A DNA stretch of 64,000 nt from Cristatella mucedo (GCA_009760855.2 WPIO01000003.1:12142001-12206000), one strand, 5' to 3'. Positions 53,469 through 64,000 are shown, counted from the stretch's first letter. The notes: generated by a model not told the origin, from the letters alone. Program-made: numbers and translations.

Positions 53469-54480
53469 GCAAGCCCTGACAAGTGAAGGCAATGCGAAAC
53501 CCGACGGGGGGGGGGCAAGCCGGGGCCAAGCGGGGGTGGGGGCAAGCCGGGGCCAAGCGGGAGGGGGGGCAAGCCGGGGCCAAGCGGGGGCGGCTAGCCA
53601 AGCGGGGGGGGGGGGGCAAGCCCTGATAAAAGAAGGCTGTGCGAAACTCGACTGAGGGGGCAAGCCAGGGCCAAGCGGGGGGGGGGGGGCAAGCCGGGCC
53701 CAAGCGGGGGGGGGAAGCCCTGACAAGTGAAGGCTGTGCGAAACTCAACGGGGGGGGGGCAAGCCAAGGCCAAGCGGGGGGGGGGCAAGCCGGGGCCAAG
53801 CGGGGTGGGGGGCAAGCCGGGGCCAAGCGGGGGCAAGCCGGGGCCAAGCGGGGGCAAGCCGGGGTCAAGCGGGGGGGGGGCAAGCCCTGACAAAAGAAGG
53901 CTGTGCGAAACCCGACGGGGGGGGAAGCCGGGGCCAAGCGGGGGCAAGCCGGGTCCAAGGGGGGGAGGGCAAGCCGGGCCAAGCGGGGGGGGGGCAAGCC
54001 GGGGCCAAGCGGGAAAGGGGGGGGGGGGGGGGCAAACCCTGACAAAAAAGGCTGTGCGAAACCCGACGGGGGGGGAAGCCGGGGCCAAGCGGGGCCAAGC
54101 CGGGTCCAAGGGGGGAGGGCAAGCCGGGCCAAGCGGGGGGGGGCAAGCCGGGGCCAAGCGGGAAAGCGGGGGGGGGGCAAGCCCTGACAAAAGAAGGCTG
54201 TGCGAAACCCGACGGGGGGGGGGGAAGCCGGGGCCAAGCGGGACAAGCCGGGTCCAAGCGGGGGGGGGGGAAGGCAAGCCGGGGCCAAGGGGGGGCAAGC
54301 CGGGGCCAAGCGGGGGGGGGAAGCCCTGACAAGTGAAGGCTGTGTGCAACCCGACGGGGGGGGCCAAGCGGGGGGGGGGCAAGCCCTGACAAGTGAAGGC
54401 AGTGCGAAGAGCGACGGGGCAAGCCGGGGCCAAGCGGGGGGGGGGCAAGCCGGGGCCAAGCGGGGGGGGGGGAAGCCCTA
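53469..54480. repeat. G-rich minisatellite with higher-order structure
   Basis: Two unit types alternate: a short one (GCAAGCCGGGGCCAAGCGGG plus more G) and a longer one (AAGCCCTGACAA..GAAGGCTGTGCGAAACCCGAC plus a G run). The long unit starts nine times, near 53471, 53618, 53715, 53881, 54024, 54178, 54310, 54380 and 54472. G runs of 6 to 16 separate almost all units, all on the plus strand. It is therefore strongly strand-asymmetric and prone to form G-quadruplexes. It is upstream of the B3 ATG. Long Pro-rich frames on the minus strand are artefacts. Confidence 0.92.
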
Positions 54481-54729
54481 ATAAGTAAAGGCTGTGCACC
54501 GAGTGACAGCTCGGGAGCTCGCTAGGAAAATGAGCACCTGCTGCCGTGGAAGATGCAGGCAACAGCTGCTGCTGTCATAACTTCGCTCTGCTAGTTCTGC
54601 TGGATCTGTCGTCTAGTAACCTGCTTATTAAAAATGATCCTGCGTTCCTGGTATCGCTTCGTCGTGGTAGTTCGAATGCATTCCTACGAGTTATTGCTGC
54701 TGCGAAGATCCGTTAATTATGCATTAACA

Positions 54730-55040
54730 AAAGAACCACACCGCGAAGCCGCCTCGGGGGCCGGAGCCGCGAGCTGAGACACCTCTCGTTTCGTGGGAAC
54801 TTTGAGCTGAGTACGCTCTCGCTTGTTTGGCACTCCTAGCATTGTCTCGAACCGCTCAGCACGTTCACCTTCAAGCGTTACTGTGAATCTCTCTAACTTT
54901 GCGGTCATCAGGCCTGATATAACTCCGCCGGCCCAACTTAACGCTTGTCTTTTGAATCCTCGCACAGTTTGCAATAAACCCCAAATAATAAGCGACCTTC
55001 ATTCTAAAGAAAGGCCTCGAAGTGCTCGCCTTAAATAAAA
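54730..55040 (+). mobile_element. L2-type LINE, endonuclease N-terminal fragment
   Basis: The plus frame LNACLLNPRTVCNKPQIISD followed by LHSKE (about 54930-55010) matches the start of the APE-like endonuclease in L2/CR1 LINEs ('.....LLNARSV.NK...I.DL'). The EN catalytic part that should follow is missing. Confidence 0.55.
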
Positions 55041-57560
55041 CTTGGCCGAAGCGACTTCACTAGATGGCCTCACCAGCCAGCTCCAAGGTCAATTCTGACT
55101 TCTTTCAGCTAAGAAGTTGCAGAAACTCTGGTTGACAAAACTTTAATCAGCTGATAACAGCCGAGTTAACCAGTTCGCTAGAAAAGTAACTTATTATTAA
55201 CTTAAATTAAATTATTAACTTATATACTAGTAACTTATTCCAAGTTGGTTAGCTTGCCTGTGCTGTTCAAAGTTGGTGCAAGCAAGCGGCTTGCCGGTTG
55301 TGAACATTGTTACTGCTACATTACATCTCTTCTTTGTACCGCACTGCCCCCGTGGCTGCAAGACAGAAGAGCGAGAGGTGCTAGGCTTACCCGTGCTGAA
55401 ATTGTACGTGCCATAATTAATCAGCTCGCAAGCATCCCTTGCGGTGAACTTGAATTGCTCATAAAAAGACGGTACTTTCAGGGAAGTAAAAATCACTGCT
55501 ATAGGTTTTAATATTAATAACTTTGCCAGACCGTCCTGATATTTGGTTGTAAGCCTATTTTGAAGAGCTAATGAGCTGTGCAACAGCAACTTCTCCCTGC
55601 TGCGACATATCTCTAAACTGGAAGCCATCTCCTTGATAGTTAAAAAACTAAATGAGAACACGAGAGCTTATTCAGAGGAGCAGGGTGAGTACTTTCGCCA
55701 GGATATACTGGACTTTTAACGTCAGCAACATGGTCAGTAAAACCAAAACATGTCAGAAGACTGTGTTCATTGTCGCTCCGGAAAAGTGATTAGCAGTATA
55801 GACACAAATTGAGCTCATCTATTCATTTTTAAATACTTTTTAATTTGTGCTGTTCTTTCTGTCTGACTAAGTGAGAACCTTGAATATGCGACTTTGTTAG
55901 TTTTCTTATCGGAAATGGGTTATTGTTAAGTGGATCACTGTCCAAGTCACAAAGGGAAAGTTTCTAGGTGATAAGGGTCATTTGCTGTACGTCAGGCTTA
56001 AGCAATAAGAAATAACACTTTATAGCCATGAACAAAAGCTATTTTACAAAGTCTGATAGGTCGTTTGCATAATGCCGTAAGAGATAATTCTCTATCCAGG
56101 CGGCTCGCATCAAGAGACTCAATAACCAAGATTTAATGACATTCGTTGAATCGTACTTAGACAGAAATGCAAAAGCAAGCAAGCAACATGCTCAGCCGGC
56201 CTAAAGCATACAAGAATAAATTAGGGGCTATTTTCTAGCAGAACTTCTGGCAAGTAACATGCAGCGAATCATTCCCAGGTACGCATGCAAAGTTCATTGG
56301 GGCACATATCGCACATTCACTAGGGCTAAGACGAAACTGGCCAGAATAGATGGGTCCTCAGCTGAAACTTAACCGATGCTAGGTCACTATGGGTAATCGC
56401 CGAAGCTGAAGGCGGCTTCCAGACTTTCAGTGCAAACCAACCGGAGGTCCAGTCACCAAGATTTTAATTTCGGGCCATCCGTTGCAAGACCCCTAGAAGC
56501 TGAGGAGCAGGTGAGACGAGTGCAAACTGAAGGAGCTGGAAGGCAAACTAGTCGGGTCGGTTTAAACGAGGAAAGCAACTCACAAGCCAGGCGGACGATG
56601 CTGAAACCGACTCGATGCTTGATAAAGAATCAGCGAAACTCAGACAGTGCAATTCGGCCCCTACGCCGATGACGACAGACGAGACGAGCTATGAACGTTT
56701 TGCACAAGTTGCAGACGACTAAGGGTACCGGCTTGAATCCCTTCATAAAGAGAATCGGAACAATCTAGATGCGACTTTACCAGAGACGGATTATTAACAG
56801 AGGGAGTTTAAGACCCGCAAGACTTTCATGTAGAGATAAGGCTCACACTCAATAACATATTTTAGCGGATAGTTATCTTTTGGACAAAACTTTGTCGTTT
56901 GTGACATTTGGAAGCACATGGATTAGGGGGCTGCCCAGTTCGCTGAGCCGCCCTAGGGGGTAGGGCTGGGGGTGTTCTTCTCAGGCTCCACCATTGAATG
57001 TCGCAAAGGTGTGAACTATTTGGCCGTCGTTCTCTTGTATAAGAAGGCCCTGATTTTGGCTCTGCAGGTCGAATCGCCAGCTGAGAAAATGAGCTCATCT
57101 AATGACGAGACATTTTGGAGTTCCACGCCTTTAGTTCGGGCTGGCATCGTTGAAGTGCTGAGCTTATCCACTAGACTTTCGCCATCCAAAAACTCAGTGG
57201 TTTCAACTAAATCTGATACGCTTTGAAAAAAAGCTTGTATCCTGTCGGCTTGTTTCGCTACCAGCAGAGGAAAAAATTGATTGGCTGCTTGACGTCACAA
57301 ATTGAGACTCTCGGTCAAACCTGCTCAAGGTCAAGATTTAGCCGTCCTTCACGGATGTGAGCCGGCTCCTGCTTTTTCCACTCTGCTTGAGTCTGATGAG
57401 GCAGGTATGGCAGGGTTCACGTTTTCGTAATTCCTACGTTGTACACGGTTGTTTGCCCACGCAGCTTTCAAAGTCGCTACACTTGATTTGTGTAGAATCT
57501 GTTCAAAAATAAGACCTGAAAATATTGACACGACAGCCTCTTCAGCCGCGGGGCTAGGAG
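55041..57560. other. Intergenic, no gene recognised; includes a family D copy
   Basis: A 144-codon minus frame at 55227-55661 lacks motifs, splice sites and repeat support. The stretch 56400-56860 contains the family D block AATCTAGATGCGACTTTACC. Otherwise unclassified. Confidence 0.35.
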
Positions 57561-57565
57561 AAGCT

Positions 57566-57600
57566 TCTGTGCGATGGTGCCTTTCGCACCATCGCACAGA
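57566..57600. repeat. Perfect 15-bp inverted repeat with 5-base loop
   Basis: TCTGTGCGATGGTGC, loop CTTTC, GCACCATCGCACAGA. It is hairpin-forming on either strand. Both flanks are A/T-average sequence with no gene. Confidence 0.95.
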
Positions 57601-57614
57601 CCTTCTACAGATTG

Positions 57615-58254
57615 GATATAATCAGCAGTCACTTTCCCACTATCACAAAGATACGTACTGAGGTCAATAAATATCCGTGTGCCATTCGAGCGGCGGTCCT
57701 TTGCAAGAACGAGTGCCTTCGCCCGGCTCTCGCCACCAATACCCATTCCTAATGGGATTGGGTTGGGATGAGGCCCCAGTAGAGAGCTCTGACAACCGGT
57801 AAGCAGCCTCGAGTTTTCATATTGTACTTCCTTCAGTGGCTGGGTCTCATCAAACTGAAACTGCTGCAGAGTGCGAAATTTCCACTTTAACCCCTGAGTC
57901 GGTCAGCTGTGTGAAAGCTAGGATTATGCTGCAACCATTGGTGCCAATCTGTCGATGGATCTGCCATTTATAAATACTGCCACCTGCTAGAATACCTTTA
58001 CCACAGCATACACTAATATATTCATGGCTGCGCATAGTTTCCGCCATTCCGTAAATCCCTAAAGTTTCCAAGTCATCTATTATTTGCATTAGTTTCGAAC
58101 GGGTGCTGAGCCGTTTACCATATTAGCCTTTATTTTTTCAGGTAATTTAAATTCGGATTTGGATTAAATCGTTAAGGAAATTTCAAAAAAAAATCAGATG
58201 GAGAAGTTCTCCCACGGCAGCCTCGCGAAGCGAGCATCGTGTTTTGTTGAGGAA

Positions 58255-58332
<78 letters not shown>

Positions 58333-58340
58333 AGTAACTC

Positions 58341-58382
<42 letters not shown>

Positions 58383-58495
58383 ATACTGCGTGTTCACAGG
58401 GGCAGGCGTCTTATAAGTTAATTCTGATACCCATTCACGAATTCCGTCCACAGCGGTCACCGTCCCACTATCATGAAGCTACGTACTGAGGTAAA
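57615..58495. repeat. Short direct repeats around an AT microsatellite
   Basis: The block CCCACTATCACAAAGATACG + TACTGAGGT at about 57629 recurs at about 58454 as CCCACTATCATGAAGCTACG + TACTGAGGT. Between them are unidentified minus-strand frames (for example 57850-58089). It may be the remains of an unknown repeat. Confidence 0.4.
58256..58383. repeat. (AT)n - spacer - (AT)n(GT)n microsatellite
   Basis: AT run 58256-58328, spacer cagaagtaactc, then AT followed by GT to 58382. The structure mirrors 3942-4083 in reverse. Confidence 0.9.
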
Positions 58496-58947
58496 AAAAA
58501 ATTGAAACTCGGAACAAACAAAGGTCGTCTGTGTGGCTGAATTCAAAAGATTCCTACCCGAGCTGGGAATGATCTCGAACCCAACGTTTACCATGCCGAT
58601 GCTGCCGATTGAGCAACCCGACCTTCGCTTTACTTTGAGCTTGACTACGAATGACCACTTACACTTGGGCCATCACATGAGCCACAGTAGCTGCAACGAA
58701 CTCCAACCACAGTACGTGAACCGACGTTAGCGTTCAATATACGGTACGAGTGGGCATTCCATGCACCCTTGGTCGCTAGTGTCAATATGGATGAAACAAA
58801 CACATCTCCAAATAAAGCTGCATGCATGCCGCACTTAAATCTCATAATCGGATGCAGCTCAGTCGAGAGACGTCGCTGACTTCAAACTCTGGGCCACGAG
58901 CCGAGCCGTCTGCCACGTTCGATGACTCGAATGAATAATCCAAGTCG

Positions 58948-59792
58948 ATCAGGTATCACGTTCCAAAATGACCTCTCGTTAGACGACCACATCAGCTCCA
59001 CAATCAAGTATGCCTACTTTCAGCTACATAACATTGCTAAAATTCGGGCCTGTTTAGATAAGGATACCACGTCTAAGTTGGTCCATGCATTTGTCACATC
59101 CCATCTCGACTTCTGCAACTCACTGCTTGCTGGCCTACCGGCAGGTGCAATCAGGCGATTACAGCTGGTGCCAAACTCTGCAGCTAGGCTTGTCTGTCGT
59201 GAGCGGCGCATTTACTACATCACACCACTTCTCGCCGACCTGCACTGGCTACCAGTCAAGCAAAGGATCGACTTCAGGGTTTTGTCGCTCACTTTTAGGT
59301 AACTTCATTCTTCGGCTACAGCCTATCTCTCAGATCTATTCCCCCACAAGGCGAAGCATCGTACCGCCCGCTTTTCGGAATCCAACAGTTTACCGATACC
59401 TCGTACAAACCTCAAATCCTTTGGAGACCGTGCATGAGTTCGTATGCTCCCAAAGCCTGGAACTCCCTCCCGACTTGCGTCAGAACATCCCCCGACTTGA
59501 CCACATTTAAAAAGAACTTAAAGACAGACCTATTTAGGACAGCATTTAGTGGATCCGTGTGATTCGTCCTTCATGTGCTTATGCATGCTGACACTGTGCA
59601 TGCTGCCACTAACCACATTTGCATGCTGACCCTGTGCATGTCACCCCTAACCTTGTTATGCATGCTGTTTGTGTATCAAGCATGATATTACTCACCATTC
59701 CATTGCATTTCCCTTTGCAGCCAATGTAAAGCGCCTAGAAAGAGATTGAGTTCTGTGAGGGCACTTTATCAAGTGCATTATTATTATCATTA
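58948..59792 (+). mobile_element. L2-type LINE, 5'-truncated copy
   Basis: The frame FQNDLSLDDHISSTIKYAYF, FVTSHLDFCNSLLAGLPAG, LHWLPVKQRIDFRVLSLTFR is open to about 59300, followed by a frameshifted C-terminus, the 3' UTR and an (ATT)n-type tail. It lies just downstream of the 3' end of gene A, antisense to it. Confidence 0.88.
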
Positions 59793-60026
59793 TAAGTATA
59801 CGGTTGGTTATCCTGCAACTGGGTGATTGGTCTAGGAATACAATACGCCTCAAGAGTACAAAGAATAATATCATTTATAAAATCAATCGAGCATCAGGAT
59901 AAACGTACGGCCAATCATGCTCACAGCTTCATTGCCAAAATAGCAGCAAAAAGCAGAGTCGGTGCCAGCTGGCTTCAGCAATCACTGACTGTACGACCCA
60001 CATAAAAAAGGCTGCTATTTCTGCAA

Positions 60027-60129
60027 TCAGACGTTCGTGGCTAATTGGCATTCTGTCACGGCCGACACAGCATATTGCCGCACCGAGTGCATAGTTCCGG
60101 TCGTTTCTGCGAAACCAACGGAAGGCGTC
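60027..60129 (-). CDS. Gene A last exon: C-terminus with PDZ-type ligand
   Basis: After the acceptor tttctttatttgcag, in the phase (2) left by the previous exon, the frame reads RTPSVGFAETTGTMHSVRQY, AVSAVTECQLATNV, TGA at 60029-60027. The end A-T-N-V fits a class I PDZ-binding motif (S/T-x-hydrophobic). A different frame stays open for 60 codons more, but it does not match the phase. No canonical AATAAA is seen between this exon and the LINE tail at 59790. Confidence 0.65.
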
Positions 60130-60429
60130 CTGCAAATAAAGAAAGGACCGTTTAGGGTTTCACCTGACTAGGCCAGAAAGTGCCATGCATAGCAGCATAC
60201 ATTGTTGCTACGAATCGGCTTCGGCTGGATTTATTCGAATGTTACCTTGAGCGGCTGCTTAATTTAGGGCAGGGTAGCTGCCAAAACTGCCGAGCTCCCG
60301 AGGTTAATGAAGCTTCGATCGCACTAATTACTAATTCCTCACCCCTCCCCTGCCAAGTTAACAGACAGACGATGACGGCAACCTTCCTTTGACCCGACGG
60401 CCATTGCCACAAGCCAAGTGATCACTAAC

Positions 60430-60755
60430 CTGAGTCGCCGGCTGCCGTGCGTGCCAGGCACCACAGCAGGTGCGTCCGAGGCGGCCGTCGAGGCACACTC
60501 GGAGTACCTCGGCGAGCCGGCGTCGGCGGCCAGTGGGCCACCGACGACTGCCAGTGGGCTGCCGACGACTTCGGTGGCGGTGGCGCCATCCGATGCACAG
60601 TAGAAGTTGAATGGAGGCGGTGGCGGTATGGCTCGCATGTGCACGGTGGCCTTGTAGCACTCGGGAAATTGCAGATAGTTGTTGGTGAACATCGGATACA
60701 CGAGGGCGTCCTGGAAGCACAGCTCGGCGCCGGAGCTGCAGCCGGCGGATTTCAA
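60430..60755 (-). CDS. Gene A exon: cytoplasmic region with Tyr and Pro motifs
   Basis: A 326-bp exon lies between the acceptor gactttgtctttcag and the donor CTCAG|GTTAGTG. It begins LKSAGCSSGAELCFQDAL, continues VYPMFTNNYLQFPECYKATV, HMRAIPPPPPFNFYCASDG, then an Ala/Gly/Ser-rich stretch to GTHGSRRLR. YPMF and YLQF suit AP-2-type sorting; other tyrosines (ECYKA, FYCAS, RYSEC) could be phosphorylation sites; PPPPP could bind SH3 or WW domains. The exon is much G/C-richer than its introns, as coding exons often are. Confidence 0.75.
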
Positions 60756-61079
60756 CTGAAAGACAAAGTCGAACGGTGAGGCCGAACTCCCAATACGTCC
60801 AGACATGATTTCTAACCGACCTGCAACACTAAGCCTGGATATTCCTGGCCTTCGGTTTCTGGCTCAATGCTATGAAGGTTTCCGTACTAATGAAAGTGCC
60901 CTGCTAAATTAACATACTCTGTTGGTTTAATGTTGACAAAATTTCTTTGTTATGCAGTCCTAAAAATAAAAACTTTAGCTAGTTTAACAGATTGATGTAC
61001 AAACCAATGCTGTTTATGGCCAGATTGCACAATTATTTAGTTTCAGCTTACAGTTTTAGCTTCAGATAGACCAGCCATC

Positions 61080-61360
61080 TTGCTCCCGACAGACAAAGAA
61101 ATAAGGAGCAACATATTTGCGTTATTAAGTAAACAAACGCTTCACCTTAGGACGTATCTCAAGAGAGAGAATAATCTTCCGGATACTTTCAGCTATACCT
61201 CTGCTGCCTCAACCACTATCCACTGCTTCAGTCACAAGATGCTATCTCTGATGACAGGCAAAAAGTTACAGTGCAAAGACACCCAAAAGACGGTGGTCCA
61301 AACAACGTCCAAGATGCTGACTTGTGTACCAATTTGGTACTGGCTGATGCGATAGTTAAG
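61080..61360. other. Intron of gene A with an unassigned plus frame
   Basis: A 91-codon plus frame (LPTDKEIRSNIFALL...) is antisense in the intron. It lacks a recognisable domain and may be a fragment of an unknown transposon. Confidence 0.25.
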
Positions 61361-61525
61361 CACAAAATATCCTGCATGCACTTGCTAATGCTTTGCTTGA
61401 TCACGTAATAGAATCACAGAGCAAGTAGAGAAGCAAGAATATCACACAGAAGCGCCACAAGTCGTACACAGGTATTAGTTAAAGCATGCACAACCGGTAA
61501 CGTGACTATTTTTAACAATGCTTAC

Positions 61526-61707
61526 CTGCGCAGGCAGGTAATCAAGTCTGCTGAATGCATCTCCATTACAGTCACACATCTGCTGCCATGCTATTCCTTC
61601 AGAACTGCGATCATCACAAGGAGGAGAACCCTCGTCCTGATAGGTAACCGTGACCTGCTTCTGAATAGAGTTGTCAGTAGTACCCGACATTATAGACGAC
61701 GTACCTT
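61526..61707 (-). CDS. Gene A exon: juxtamembrane cytoplasmic region
   Basis: A 182-bp exon between the acceptor gccttgctttcag and the donor GCGCAG|GTAAGC, phase 1 in and 0 out. It encodes EGTSSIMSGTTDNSIQKQVT, VTYQDEGSPPCDD and WQQMCDCNGDAFSRLDYLPAQ. It is acidic and Ser/Thr-rich with two tyrosines (VTYQDE, RLDYLP) that are possible kinase sites but do not fit the ITIM consensus. Both junction phases match the neighbours. Confidence 0.78.
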
Positions 61708-61799
61708 CTGAAAGCAAGGCAAGCTCATCATGAAAAATAATTTAAAGGTCCTGAACTGTAAACAACATAAATATGCAATGCACTCGACCAGTTCATGGA

Positions 61800-62100
61800 T
61801 AACGACGTCACAGCTTATTATAGTAATGTGTTTGGATTCAGCTTTCAGGGCCAAAATGAGACATTCGACGGTCTCGTCACGTGATAAAGGTAGAATACGA
61901 TGTAGAGAGTTTCACCAATCAATATGGTGGTTATTTAACCCACGAAGAAACTTTTTTCGACTAGAACAATCGCAGCAAGGGATTATCTAGATACAAGACT
62001 GGTGTCATATGCATATCTTTGATTGCAACCCAAGATCCCTGTAGCGGCTAAAGCACAAGTATTCTGAGGTCACAACCAGAAAAAGACACACACGAATGGC
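61800..62100. repeat. Possible family D repeat copy in gene A intron
   Basis: The block AGAACAATCGCAGCAAGGG followed by ATTATCTAGATACAAGACTG resembles 44945-44985 and 56745-56775. The match is weak. Confidence 0.25.
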
Positions 62101-62352
62101 TACAAGGCTTCTGTCAAGTGCATGGTCCATTTCGGCATTACCTCCCACGAGGATACAGAGGCAGCACAGCCAATCTGCCATCATGATCGGCCTTATATTT
62201 TGGCCCTAACATAAGATAGGCAGGCTATGAGCACCACACCACCACAAATCACAAGAAGCCTCAATAAAAGGCTATCTCAGTCTAGGACAGGTTCAAGCCA
62301 TGGAATTGGTGCTGCAGCCGATTATGGACAACAAATGCGCTGGCATTCATAC

Positions 62353-62466
62353 CTGACTTTTTGCATTCAGCATGCCGTTTCACACAGCAGACGACAACGA
62401 CGATGACGACAATCACAGCCGCCAAGCCAGAGCCAACTCCAATAACCGGATAGAGCCACGGTACGT
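62353..62466 (-). CDS. Gene A exon: transmembrane helix
   Basis: A 114-bp phase 1-1 exon between the acceptor ggcctttcag and the donor AAGTCAG|GTATGAATG. It encodes VPWLYPVIGVGSGLAAVIVV then IVVVVCCVKRHAECKKS: about 25 hydrophobic residues followed by a CCVKRH basic stop-transfer. A cytoplasmic Cys pair next to the membrane could be palmitoylated. The exon was found outside any long open frame by looking for hydrophobic codons between splice sites. Confidence 0.82.
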
Positions 62467-62738
62467 CTGAAAGGCCAGATACATACCGTACAGAATCAGA
62501 TAGTAATCACAAATCGTCACATACACAAGCCCATGCTACAAGCATCATCTATTGAACTTCTAACTCCACCACCAATACAAACTATGGACACACACACCAA
62601 GGTTTAATGGAATGCTAACAAAATCACGTAAAATCACTGAAGGTTGCAAGACAAAGATTTGACTCAGTCACAACCGAATATTTAAAAAAAATTGGTTATG
62701 CAGCCTGAAGCAAATGTAGATTCAAAGCCTCTACTTAC

Positions 62739-62778
62739 CCAGAAATTGCGCACCATCATTAATGAGGAAGGGGGTGGA
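62739..62778 (-). CDS. Gene A micro-exon: extracellular stalk
   Basis: A 40-bp exon between the acceptor gggactttatgcag and the donor CTGG|GTAAGTAG. It encodes STPFLINDGAQFL plus the first base of the Asp codon that opens the TM exon. Phase (0 in, 1 out) and hydrophilicity fit a membrane-proximal stalk. Small stalk exons are often alternatively spliced, but skipping this one would shift the frame. Confidence 0.65.
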
Positions 62779-63254
62779 CTGCATAAAGTCCCAAAAAGAG
62801 GATCAGCACAAAACTACATTACTGTTCAGCCGTGCCATGACTTCTAGTTGGACTAGCCCAACAAAGCAATGCAGACAAATAGGCAATAAGCTAGCTGTAT
62901 TTCCCATAGCTAAGTGCTGCTAACCACCCGGGCAAAAATTTGGCCATTTCTTAATAAAAAAAAAAATAATATAACTGGAAGGTAGTAAGCAGTATGACTC
63001 AACAGAAAGTATTTCAATTTGTACAGATTTGTTACAATTATAAGTTAGAGTTTGCAGGACCACAGGCATCGAGACACATTTTTTCTGGGCTTATTTGAAT
63101 CCTCGAGAAGAAAGATCTGGTGAAATACTACTAAAGCTGCATTTACCAGTACAAGGTTCAACTTTATTTGGACCCGTGCCTATAACTAACTGGAGCATAC
63201 ACCGTTTGTCCAGGTAGTGTTGGAGAAAGCTTAACCTAGCTGGAACCCCTAACT
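62779..63254. other. Gene A intron, nothing recognised
   Basis: A/T-rich sequence between the stalk exon and the LINE at the right edge. I see no Ig exon. Confidence 0.4.
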
Positions 63255-64000
63255 ATTAATTTATTGCCGGTTCTTTTCACGGTTTATACTCTGCCTCTTG
63301 CTGATGTGATTGCCAAGCACAGTCTAGGCTTTCACTTCTATGCGGATGACACTCAGTTGTGCCTTTGCTTTGATCCCTCCCAGCCTTCGAGCACCTCAAA
63401 TTCTCTAAACTCACTAGCTGCATGCATTGATGATATCCGCACATGGATGGCAGCAAATTTTCTAAAACTTAACGATGATAAAACTAACTTACTAGTTATG
63501 GGCAAACCCAGTGTGATCCAGAGATTGGAAAGGCTGATTTTCAAAATTGGCTCTGCCAGCATATCTCCTGTTGAATCAGCTCGAAATCTAGGTGTCATAT
63601 TCCAAAGCGACCTCTCGTTAGACGACCATATCAGCTCCACAGTCCAATCCGCCTATTTTCAGCTTCATAACATTGCTAAAATTCGGGCTTGTTTAGATAA
63701 ATATACCACGTCCAAGTTGGTCCATGCATTCGCGACATCCCGCCTCGACTTCTGCAACTCACTGCTTACTGGCCTACCAGCATGTGCGATCAGGCGATTG
63801 CAGCTGGTGCAAAACTCTGCAGCTAGGCTTGTCTGTCGCGAGCGTCGCAGTTGCCACATTACTCCACTTCTCGCCGACCTGCACTGGCTACCAGTCAAGC
63901 AACGGATTGACTTCAAGGTTTTGTCGCTCACTTTTAGGTCCCTTCATTCTATGACTCCAGCCTATCTGTCAGATATACTACCCCATCAGGCAAAGCATCG
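63255..64000 (+). mobile_element. L2-type LINE with open reverse-transcriptase frame (runs off the window)
   Basis: One plus-strand frame is open from about 63255 to the edge. It contains VYTLPLADVIAKHSLGFHF, the catalytic box YADDTQL (63337-63357), WMAANFLKLNDDKTNLLVMG (RT motif D/E region), NLGVIFQSDLSLDDHISS, TSRLDFCNSLLTGLPACAIR and LHWLPVKQRIDFKVLSL. It lacks the endonuclease and the first RT motifs (5'-truncated), yet has no stop, so it is the youngest-looking copy here. It lies antisense in a gene A intron or upstream. Confidence 0.9.

Larger units (their letters stand above)
60027..62778 (-). other. Gene A: single-pass membrane protein, 3' half (exon span)
   Basis: Five exons on the minus strand join without a frame break: 62778-62739 (phase 0 in, 1 out), 62466-62353 (1, 1), 61707-61526 (1, 0), 60755-60430 (0, 2) and 60129-60027 (2, stop). 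They encode a short stalk, one transmembrane helix and a cytoplasmic tail of about 220 residues. The extracellular part lies beyond the window or upstream of the LINE at 63.2 kb. The tail carries YPMF and YLQF (YxxPhi sorting-type motifs), a five-proline run and a C-terminal T-N-V, which fits a class I PDZ ligand. That design suits an adhesion or recognition receptor; the Ig nature of its ectodomain is inferred from the neighbours only. Confidence 0.75.

Noticed and set aside
53293-54562. Long Pro/Leu-rich minus frames (up to 388 codons) and Gly/Lys-rich plus frames
   Set aside because: They are translations of the G-run minisatellite; all frames are open because the unit lacks stop words.
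55227-55661. 144-codon minus-strand frame
   Set aside because: No recognisable motif, acceptor or donor; not supported by duplication.
59929-60129. Alternative 67-codon frame DAFRWFRR... for the last exon of gene A
   Set aside because: It needs phase 0 at the acceptor, but the preceding exon ends in phase 2.

Overview
The window reads as nuclear DNA of an animal, probably an invertebrate. It has spliced immunoglobulin-superfamily (IgSF) exons with GT-AG borders, L2/CR1-type LINE copies with ATT tails, two tRNA-derived SINE families with an RNA polymerase III B box, a decayed hAT transposon with a BED finger, and many AT, CT and CAG microsatellites. CpG is not obviously depleted. I cannot name the species. 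Nothing bacterial or organellar is present.

All convincing host coding sequence is on the minus strand, so genes run from high to low coordinates. Gene A (62778 to 60027) is the 3' half of a single-pass membrane protein: a 40-bp stalk exon, a transmembrane exon and three cytoplasmic exons whose phases all match. Gene B3 (53216 down to at least 49057) has a signal-peptide exon and one Ig domain split over a 198-bp and a 111-bp exon. Gene B1 (12846 to 2648, continuing past the left edge) has a signal-peptide exon, an Ig domain split over a 177-bp and a 111-bp exon, and a second Ig domain in a 273-bp exon. All B1 and B3 introns are phase 1. A relic signal-peptide exon near 25.9 kb (B2) indicates a further, dead copy. 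The window is therefore a cluster of tandem, same-strand IgSF surface-protein loci.

Between B1 and B3 (about 17-45 kb) lies duplicated DNA carrying Kelch-repeat genes. One copy is intact (38604-39599). Five are pseudogenes, three of which share one internal deletion. Flanks, LINE fragments and an unidentified hydrophobic reading frame were duplicated with them. One LINE insertion has an empty counterpart in the paralogous segment, which orders the events.

The rest is repeats: a degenerate ~170-bp tandem repeat (4.2-6.2 kb) and a CAG tract (6.4 kb) inside B1 introns, a 29-bp minisatellite (15.3-15.7 kb), and a very G-rich minisatellite (53.5-54.5 kb) just upstream of the B3 start codon. Exon borders and domains were read by eye; there is no transcript or database support.
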